In this document: piece after piece, positions 55,868 to 64,000 of the stretch
How positions within the stretch are numbered: the stretch's first letter is position 1
How the letters are laid out: each line of letters starts with the position of its first letter
Assembly (NCBI GenBank): GCA_022575985.1
Contig: JAKSXM010000142.1
Span: 6,698,001 to 6,762,000 of the forward strand
Reading direction: 5' to 3'
Length of the DNA stretch: 64,000 nt
Source of the DNA: Anagrus nilaparvatae
Taxonomy: Eukaryota; Arthropoda; Insecta; Hymenoptera; Mymaridae
Notes under the pieces: generated by a model
What the model was told of the DNA's origin: nothing
Seen by the model: the letters and a program-made list of their open reading frames with translations, nothing else
The model's database searches: none
Position numbers and translations under genes: made by a program

Positions 55868-55975
55868 ATTAGAGAATCGCGCGGTCTGCTACCCCGGACA
55901 CACCACACGGGCGGTGGATGCTGCGCACTTGGTAACTTTTTCCTAACATCAGCCCCTCCCTTTTACCGTATATAT
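55868..55975 (-). promoter_or_regulatory. GC-rich islet, candidate distant promoter or first noncoding exon of Nmdar2
   Basis: Positions 55868-55945 have about 60% GC by eye (GCGCGGTCTGCTACCCCGG, CACACGGGCGGTGGATGCTG) amid very AT-rich DNA. On the minus strand it is preceded by GGGAGGGGCTGATG, a GC-box-like word, and contains GT dinucleotides that could serve as donors (GGG|GTAGCA). Location about 14.7 kb upstream of the leader acceptor fits a remote first exon. It may instead be a repeat fragment or an unrelated promoter. Confidence 0.3.
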
Positions 55976-58900
55976 CCTGTATATTTTATTATAGAATATA
56001 TATATTTTCATTTATTTTACTGAAAATAAGGACATTTCGTTTGAAATTTTCAAAAGTATGCTAATTCGTCCAAGAGTTAAATAATTGGGTTATTTCAAAG
56101 TTTAATGAATTAGGGTTGCGATTAAAATGCTTTAAGTTGAATTCTGCAAGCTCTGAGCTTTCGAGCATATTTTACTCATTCCTTATTAGAAAATTTCATT
56201 CCCCTAAATTCTACCCTGATATAAATTGTTACTTTAACTAAATCCCTCTGTCAACTAAAAATTTCTGAAACTGTAACTGTGTAAACATATTCAAAGTTTA
56301 AGTATTGGAAAATAAAGGAGTGGATTATATATTCACCTTATTACTAGTAACTACGCCAACTCTACTCTCATAAGCATAGCAAATGGCGAAATTTGCCATC
56401 GTTAGTATTACGATAATATTAGAGCAAGCTGATAATTTAAAAAGGACCCATAAAATTTGCCCTTGAATTTTTCTTAGTTAGAGACGTGAAAACAAGTAGT
56501 GTCCAAAAAACAAAAATTTTTAGCTGCCAAAAAAAAATAATGAACTGCGATAGGAAATTGCAATTTGAGAATCTATTTTTTTTACAAACAGGGTCAGTTG
56601 TGATTTTTTTTCGTTATTGTCAATTTTTTTTTTTTTTTTTAATTACTTACAAAAAATAAATTAATTTAATTAACAGAAAAAATTTTTAATCATTTGAATT
56701 ATTTTGTATTATAAAATTTGTAATCAGCGTCGGCGAGTAACTATTTAAAAAAGTTAAAAAATCAGATGATACAATTTAAAAAAAATAAAATGAAATGGAA
56801 CATTTTTCCTGATAAACTGAAAAATAAAGAGAAAAACATATACACATAAGGGTTAGTAAACTTCTATATATATATAAATTATTATGCGCGAAATATAGAA
56901 AAGATAGTCGCAGATACATATAAATTTGTAATAAACCCCCTTCGATATTTTTGAGTGTTACAATTTCTATTGGTATCTTCTATATTTTTTTCAAATAAAG
57001 TAAAGGAATGATAGTTGTCGTAAATGTAATGTTGGCTATATATATGTTGTATATAGGTATACACACCTATAGACAAAATTTAATTTAATATGTAGTTTTT
57101 TTTTATCTCTATGTAACTCTAACTACTACCTTGCTTGTGGGCATCAAAGTTTTTATCTTTTATATATCTTGAAAAAAAGTTTAAGATTTCTTTTTCTTTT
57201 TCTACCTCCTTTTTTATACCTTTTTTTTTCTTGATTGATGAAATTTTATTTTTTTTTATCTTTTTTAAAAAGAAAAACTTTTTTTTTCCAGCAAATTTTT
57301 ATAGTTTCAGTAATAATAATCAGTTAATTAATTAGAACGTACTTTAAAAGAATTTGTCATCGAGAATTTTATGGCTTTTTTATTGTCATTAATGGGATGA
57401 TAATATAAACGAAGAATATAAATTTGAACCTATTCAAAAGCTAGGCAACTTAAAAAAAATAAGACTTCGTTTTGCGTAAAAGTTTTTTTTTTTTAAATTG
57501 AATTTTTGAAAAAATTGAAAAGGGTCATTTATGATAAAAACAAGCTTTTATAGATTCATATTTGCCTTCAAGACTTTATTTCAATTCAAGGGTTTAAAAG
57601 TCGATTTTGACCCATATAAGCTCTAGTTTTATCTTAATACTAAAAAATTTTAAAATATCCGAGAAAAATTCAAAAATGGTATCTCAAGGGGAGACTTAAA
57701 AAATATTTAAATTTTTGAATTTATAAATTCTATGACTTGTCAATATGTTACAGCAAAAGTGTACATATTCATAGAGTAACATTTTATGGTACGCAAGAAC
57801 CTTCGAGCCTCTGAATATTAACGAGTTTTTCCTATATTTAAACTTTTTTAGAAAAATTTTTGATCCGTGTACCAAAAATTGCTTATTTGTGAATTAATAT
57901 TCTTAATAAGCTTTGAAAATTTGGTAAAATTAATAATTAAGTTCGAACATATCAGTGTACGATTATTGAATTAATTATTTTGTAGGTATATGTTACACTC
58001 CGTTTGAGAAATAGGCCATACAGGACACTTTGATATAGGCAAGAAAACAGAAAACACCCTTGGCACCAAGGTATACTCCCAAAAATCTTTATTAAGATGC
58101 TAAATTCAAAATAAATAATATTACCACTAGTTTTCGAAAAAAATGCTTGAATTAAAATTTTGATAAAATTCCCTAATAAATTAAAAACAGTATAATTGAA
58201 TTATTGATCCAATACTGCACATCACACGGTAATATTAAAAAAGAATAGATTCCGAAAATTTTAAAGTCTTAGATATATATAATAAATGTTACGAGTGTAG
58301 TTATTTCTTTTTATTAAAATCGTAATAGTATACGTTAGGAGAATAAAATTCAGTAGAAACAGTATCGGTTTAGTCAGACGTACAAAGAATATATTATTTT
58401 TATTATGTTAATAAAAGAACTTTGTGATTTAAATATAAAACTTTTCTTTATATTTTTTTCTATTTTATATTTTAAGTGAGTACAATTTTTTATTTTATTA
58501 TATGTCAATAAATCTTAAAAATTTTTAAAATTACTTTGTTTTTTGCTTAATTTATAGGAGTTTTTTTATTAAATTTTAATATAAAAATTTTCAAAATAGT
58601 ATATTTTTTTAAAATACATGTAGAATTTTATTAAAAGTACTTAATAGAGGATTTAGATTTTATTTTATTTGAAAAATTTTTAAATTTAAAATTCACACAT
58701 TGATGACGATTCTATCGGTCTCTAAATTTTTTTCTATCATATCTTCTTTGGTATTATGCGCTATTCAAAATTTTTTAAAGGATAAAAAGAAGTAAAGATT
58801 TTAAAATAAGTGTAAAATATATTTTTAGGTATATGGAGTAGTCTATAGTTTTATTTTTTTAATTTTTTTATCAATTTTAAGTCATTTCAAGTTGGACTTT

Positions 58901-59429
58901 TTATAAAGGGTTTCAATACAGTCTCAAAAGAATTCTTTATCAACATTTTTGTTATGAGCAAAAATTTTTTTTAATTTTATGAAAATTTACTAATTTATTT
59001 AATTATTTTTTTGTATAGTTAAAAGAGATAATTTTTAACAGTGTAGCAATAACAAATTAATGCAAGTATTTAAATACTTGAGGCACTTGTGTCGTTGAAA
59101 CCACAGGATATTTTAGGTATTTTGTGGCTACAAATAATATCAAAACCGATATTATTATTGGTTTTTTGTAATAAAATAAAACCTCCTGTCCAAAGTTTTA
59201 GCTTTGTACATCAATAACTACACACACTAGTCTTGAAGGAAAATTTATCCGATCCAAAGCGGTGACAAGAACGAGTTGTTTCTACTCATTAAAGACACTT
59301 TTTAAATGACAAAAACACCCGGGAAAAAACTGAAACTGCTGCGATTTTTAAAAGATTTAAAAAAACGTATTTTATATGCATAACAGTACAAAACTTAAGC
59401 AATTTTAGGGTTCTCAAGCATAATTATAG
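55976..59429. other. AT-rich, no supported gene
   Basis: Frames at 56882-57076 and 57135-57335 are low complexity. Positions 59050-59340 have more balanced composition but no open frame or family. Confidence 0.4.
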
Positions 59430-61171
59430 AATTTTGGTTCCTCATAGAGGAACCATTGTGATCGGTCAAATTTTTTTTTGATTTTTTGGTATGTAAGCAC
59501 GTTTTGAGACCTCAGGAAGCTAAAAAACCGGTTTTTAAAAAAAGTCTGTATGTGTGTATGTGTGTGTGTACGTACGTATATACGTACGTATGTAATCGCT
59601 GATATTTCACAAACATTATGGAATTAAGACCTAATTTTTTTTTCAAAAATTTTTTCACTAAAAAAGCTCGAGGTACTTTTATTTTTTTTTAATTTGGATG
59701 TAATACCTCATTTATTTCCATGAAAGTACTTATATTTGAAAGTATGGTTTTCACATGATATCTCGAATCGGATACTTAATTTTCTGAAATTTTTTTTTCT
59801 AAAATTTTTTTCACAAAAAAATACAAAAAATACCAATTTTTTTTTTCGTTTTGGACGTAGTACCTAATTTATTTCCATGGAAGTACTAGTTTTAAGAACC
59901 TTGTTTATTGTAATTTTTTGGATCTGATACTTAATTTTTTCAAAATTTTTTTTGTCAAAATTAAAAAAAAAGAAAAATAAAAAAAACTGCAATATTTTTT
60001 TTTTTTTGTGTAATACCTCATTTAATTCTATGAAAGTACTAATATCTGAAAATATTTTAACTAGTGATATTTCAAAACCATTATCGAATTAAGACCTAAT
60101 TTTCTTTTCCAAACATTTTTTTATCAAAAAATCTCAAACTGCTTTTTTTTATTTTTAATTTGGATGTAATACCTCATTTATTCCCATGAAAGTACTAGTA
60201 TTTGAAAGTATGGTTTTCACATGATATCTCAAATCGGATACTTAATTTTCTGAAAACTTTTTCCTAAAATTTTTTTCACAAAAAAATACAAAAAATGCCA
60301 ATTTTTTTTTTCTTTTTGGACGTAGTACCTAATTTATTTCCATGGAAGTACTATTTTTAGAAATATTGTTTATTGTAATTTTTTGGACCTAATACTTAAT
60401 TTTTTTTTAATTTTTTTGTCAAAATTTTTGTCGCCAAAAAATACAAAAAATGCCAAAATTTTTTTTATTTTAGGACGTATTACTTAATTTTTTCCTATGA
60501 AAGTACGAATATCTAGAATTATCGTTTGTAAAGGATTTCTCCATCTGATACATAATTTTTCGAAATTTTTTTTTTTTTTATTTTTTTACATAAAATAATT
60601 AAAAAAATAGCATACTTTTTTTTCTTTTTGGACGCAGTACCTCATTTTTTTCCATGAAAGTACTAATATTTAGAATTATCTTTTTAACTGGATATCAACA
60701 ATCTGATACCTAATTTTTTTTAAAAATTTTCTTTTAAAATTTTTTACATAAAAAAATTAGAAAAAAACAATAATTTAACAATTTTTTTTATTTTAGGACG
60801 TAATACTTAATTTCTTCCTATAAAAGTACGAATATCTAGAATTATCGTTTTTAAAGGATCTCTCAATCTGATAAGTAATTTTTCGAATTTTTTTTTTTCA
60901 AAATTTTTTACATTAAAAAGTTAAAAAAATATTATCTTTTTATTGACGTAGTGCCAATTTTATTTCTCTGAAAGTATTAATACCTGGAATTATGAGTTTT
61001 GAAAATTTTTTGGGTATCAGGGGAAAGTTTATCCACTTTCTTTATTAAATTTAGAATATTTGGCACAATTATTCTAATATTTTAATTTTTTATTAGGTAA
61101 AATAGAATATTGACAACATTTTGTTATTGCTAATGAGGAACCATAGTGCCAATTACTTGGCAGGGTATTTT
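59430..61171 (-). mobile_element. 155-bp-period element, longest copy, terminal hairpin
   Basis: It is in inverse orientation to the 45705 and 53306 copies. One end has the hairpin GGTTCCTCATAGAGGAACC (59436-59454), the other AGTGCCAATTACTTGGCAGG (61150). Between them are about nine monomers near 155 bases, each marked by GGACGTAGTACCTAATTTAT and TTTCCATGGAAGTACTA-like words (about 59695, 59850, 60005, 60165, 60318, 60470, 60630, 60790, 60945). A single subterminal hairpin with unequal ends resembles Helitron organisation, but no CTRR end was confirmed. No protein. Confidence 0.7.
59558..59592. repeat. TG/TACG simple repeat
   Basis: TGTGTGTGTACGTACGTATA and following ACGTACG units, at the position of the CA repeat of the 45705 copy. 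Confidence 0.8.
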
Positions 61172-61739
61172 TTGAATCAATACTATTCTGTTTTGTTTAT
61201 GATTTCAGGAAAAATATAGTAATCAAACATTAAAATTTTTGAAAAAATAATTAAATAAAGATTATTTTAAGGGCAGTACTTTAATTTTATCCTGTACCTC
61301 TTACATGTGAGTTTGGGTTTTTATTATGGTATCAATCATCCCTAAGCACTACAAATTTTTCTTGACGTTTATATTCCAGAAAAATATATTCCATTATCAA
61401 ATAAAAATCGATTTCATGATTAGAGAAGCTTATAAAATGCTTAATTTATCAATTTCACTGATAACAGGCGACAGTCTCAATTTTTTCATTCAAGGGTCCA
61501 GGAAGTATTTCAAATATATTGTAATTGTAAAATTTTCTCAGACTTAAAACTTTTTCAGACATTATTTTCCGAAATTATATGAAGTTCTTGCACACAGAAA
61601 AACAGATTCAATAATTATTTAGTGTAAGAATAATTATTTTCAACTCCTTTAATTATACCAAATTTGAGGGAAAAATGGTATAAAAATGAAATATATAAAT
61701 AAAAAACCGTGTTTTCAGTCCCTCTTGAAATCTACCGAA
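61172..61739. other. AT-rich, no supported gene
   Basis: A 73-codon plus frame (61326-61547) has no recognised product. Confidence 0.4.
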
Positions 61740-61885
61740 CGAAATGACTAGAAAAATAAAGAATGGCCCAAATGGCTCGTAAATTACTAGGCGAAGCCGA
61801 GGATGATAAACTGCGATTTGGGGCATTCTTTTTATGGCTAGAGTCGTATACGATTTTTCTGCGTCAGTGGTGAGAAATTTAGTGT
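61740..61885 (+). repeat. GC-loop hairpin repeat, copy 6
   Basis: The core runs from AAAGAATGGCCCAAATGGCT (61758) to ACTGCGATTTGGGGCATTCTTT (61831), with loop TAGGCGAAGCCGAGGATGAT. The arms are less well matched than in the copy at 42698. Confidence 0.7.
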
Positions 61886-64000
61886 CCACTATCCAGAAAA
61901 AAATTCTACTAGTAAAACATGCTACTTATTATAGTTTTTTCATTTTAGATCTTAAAAACAATCAAAAATTTTACTTTGGAAAATGATTTTATTCCATTTC
62001 TGAACGGGAAATTAGTAGAAAAAACAGAGTTAAGGAATCAGGAAAGTACAAGATTTTTTACTTGTTGGAGGCAAACAAAACTATATAATTATAATACAAA
62101 TTTTTTTTACTAAAAAATAATTGGACAGGGGTTAGAGCCTTAAAAATGTTTAAATTTTTTGCACAAAAAAAAGTGTGCGAAAAAGAAGCCATTTTACAGA
62201 TTTTGGGTAGGTTTCTTAAAAAAATGCCTTTTGCAGATTCGGAAGGTTGGGACACTCGACTACGTACGAATATTTTTTCTAGAAAATAACAGCTTTAAAA
62301 AGATCCTAAAATATTAAAATTTTATGAAATAACATACTTGTGAAATAAGATTTGTATAAAATTAAAATTATAATATAATAACCACTCGAAAAATAAGGTA
62401 ACAAAGTTTTGCTAGAGAAAAAATTTATTGGATTTTCATAATCAATAAAAATAATTCCAAACGAAATGCTCCATATGTATAAGTAAAATTGCAAACATCA
62501 GTTTCAGACTTTTTTATATACATAAAAACTAAAAAAGCTCACAATCGTTCAAAAGTTTATTGGTATATGTAATACGTGAAAATGTATTTGGTATATACTA
62601 TGCATTGCCGATTTGATGACGGTGTATACGAGGTTTAAAAATTCTATAACATACATAATACATGACGTGATATGTATAAAAAAAAAGCCGAGATAATCAG
62701 AGAAAAGGCGCTTAAATTTTCAGATATAAAAGAAGAAAATCTCTTTCTTCAATAACTCGTATGATTTAATGACAAACTTTTTTTTTTTACAATTTTTATA
62801 TGGATCAATAAAGGATTAAATACGAATAAAATTAAAAATCATTTTATAAACTAAAATATAATTGCTTTATTTTTTTTTTTGCACATACTTTTTTTGTATG
62901 TAGTATGTGGGCGGATATATTGCGTTTTCATATACAAATAAATTTACAATATGTATAAATATGAAACATAAATCTAAAGCTAATTCATTAAAATTTTCAA
63001 AAAAAAATTAAAACATTTGTATTTCTAATTAAAAACTGTTTATTTTTTTTTTTTATATTTGAAAATTGGGTTTCCCGTTACTAAAACTTAAAAAATAAAC
63101 AATTATATTGGCTACTCCTGCTTCTTTCTCCAAAACAAATTTTTTTCTTTTTTTTAGAAAAAAGAAGAAAAGATTAAAAAAAAAGAAAAGATTTTTCCCA
63201 ATTTTTAGCTTGTTTAGTAAAATCTAAATCGTTATTGTGAAAAGACATTTAAAAGTTAGGTACCAAAAATTTTTGGGCATGAATTTAGAAATATTTGAGC
63301 TTCTTTGGGCTTTGCAAGATCAAAAAACACAAAATAAACAGACTAAAATAAAAAAAAAAAAAAAATTTGCTGTAGTAAAATTAGATGGATCAGCCAATAT
63401 ATAGAGAGAAAAAATAATCTCTTTTAAAGTAAAAAAAGTCAATAAATTTTCAACACGTTTTATAATTATAATTAATAGTAATTATATATTGTATATATAC
63501 GCAGCAAAATATTTTTTATCGCAACATTTACACAAAAAAATAGATTTTTATAAATATACTATATTTTTTTAAAAACTTCAATCACAAACTTCATTAAAAT
63601 TTTCTTCTCTCTTCGTATTATTTACATAAATATCATATTTTACACAATTCAATTAATTAATTTTTTTTTTCATCCAGTATTAATTATATTGGATATATAT
63701 AATTTTATTCAAATTTTAAAATAATTAATGCAACGAGAACTTTTATTTTTAAATAAATTTTTTTTTAACGGAATGCAATAATCACTAATAATTAAATACT
63801 TAATATAATTATTTACTTTTTAGATCGGCAAGTCAATCTTGATGAATAATCGATATAAAAATTAATACAAATAAAACGTTTTGCTTTTTTTTTTTTAAAT
63901 TTAATTATTTACAAGATTAACTATAAGTTATTTTATTAAGTTTAACTTTTTTTAATTTTAAATTAAACCTTATACTATTTGATAAATTAATTTAAAATAA
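61886..64000. other. AT-rich, no gene
   Basis: Frames at 62058-62255 and 62306-62494 are low complexity. Simple runs only. Confidence 0.45.

Overview
This is eukaryotic nuclear DNA, extremely AT-rich, from an insect. The only gene I can support end to end is a minus-strand NMDA-type ionotropic glutamate receptor subunit of the GluN2 class (ortholog of Drosophila Nmdar2). The very low GC, compact downstream introns and dense foldback/TIR repeats would fit an AT-rich insect such as a parasitoid wasp, but the order cannot be settled from the sequence alone.

Gene layout (minus strand, read from high to low coordinates): a probable noncoding leader up to about 41172; coding exon 1 (41098-40619); a 28.8 kb intron; then six close-packed exons: 11786-10765, 9985-9121, 9053-8704, 8636-8276, 8204-8134 and 7915-7063. 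All junctions have GT/AG ends and compatible phases (0, 2, 0, 2, 0, 2) and join into a 1333-residue protein. It holds a signal peptide, amino-terminal domain, ligand-binding lobes S1 and S2, M1, pore loop, M3, M4 and a long Ser/Pro-rich basic cytoplasmic tail. A poly(A) signal lies about 125 bases past the stop.

The rest is intron and flank filled with repeats, few with recognisable protein. From left to right: a hairpin MITE (5080-5317); a possible Copia-gag remnant (6181-6309); a large nested element with long TIRs (12232-20142) holding a 1.4 kb foldback, several copies of a GC-loop hairpin family and a nested 1.5 kb insertion; satellite-like tandem repeats (23940-24635); an unexplained two-strand open region (26077-26508); an inverted-repeat element (31378-32435); an 863-bp TIR element (33730-34592); and a 1.1 kb near-perfect palindrome (37600-38702). 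Upstream of exon 1 lie another GC-loop hairpin (42597-42805), a small MITE (44692-44925), a 1.39 kb palindrome (46755-48148), copies of a 155-bp-period element ending in a hairpin (45705-46115, 53306-54245, 59430-61171), two nested elements with related TIRs (51764-52933 and 52316-52755), and a GC-rich islet (55868-55945) that could be a distant promoter or first exon.

No rRNA, convincing tRNA, CRISPR, operon or autonomous transposase is visible. The most unusual aspect is a recurring architecture: several unrelated AT-rich repeat families each carry one short GC-rich palindrome (for example GGTGCGTAGCACC, GGGGCTTGCCCCC, or a long G/C stem with a TTCG loop).
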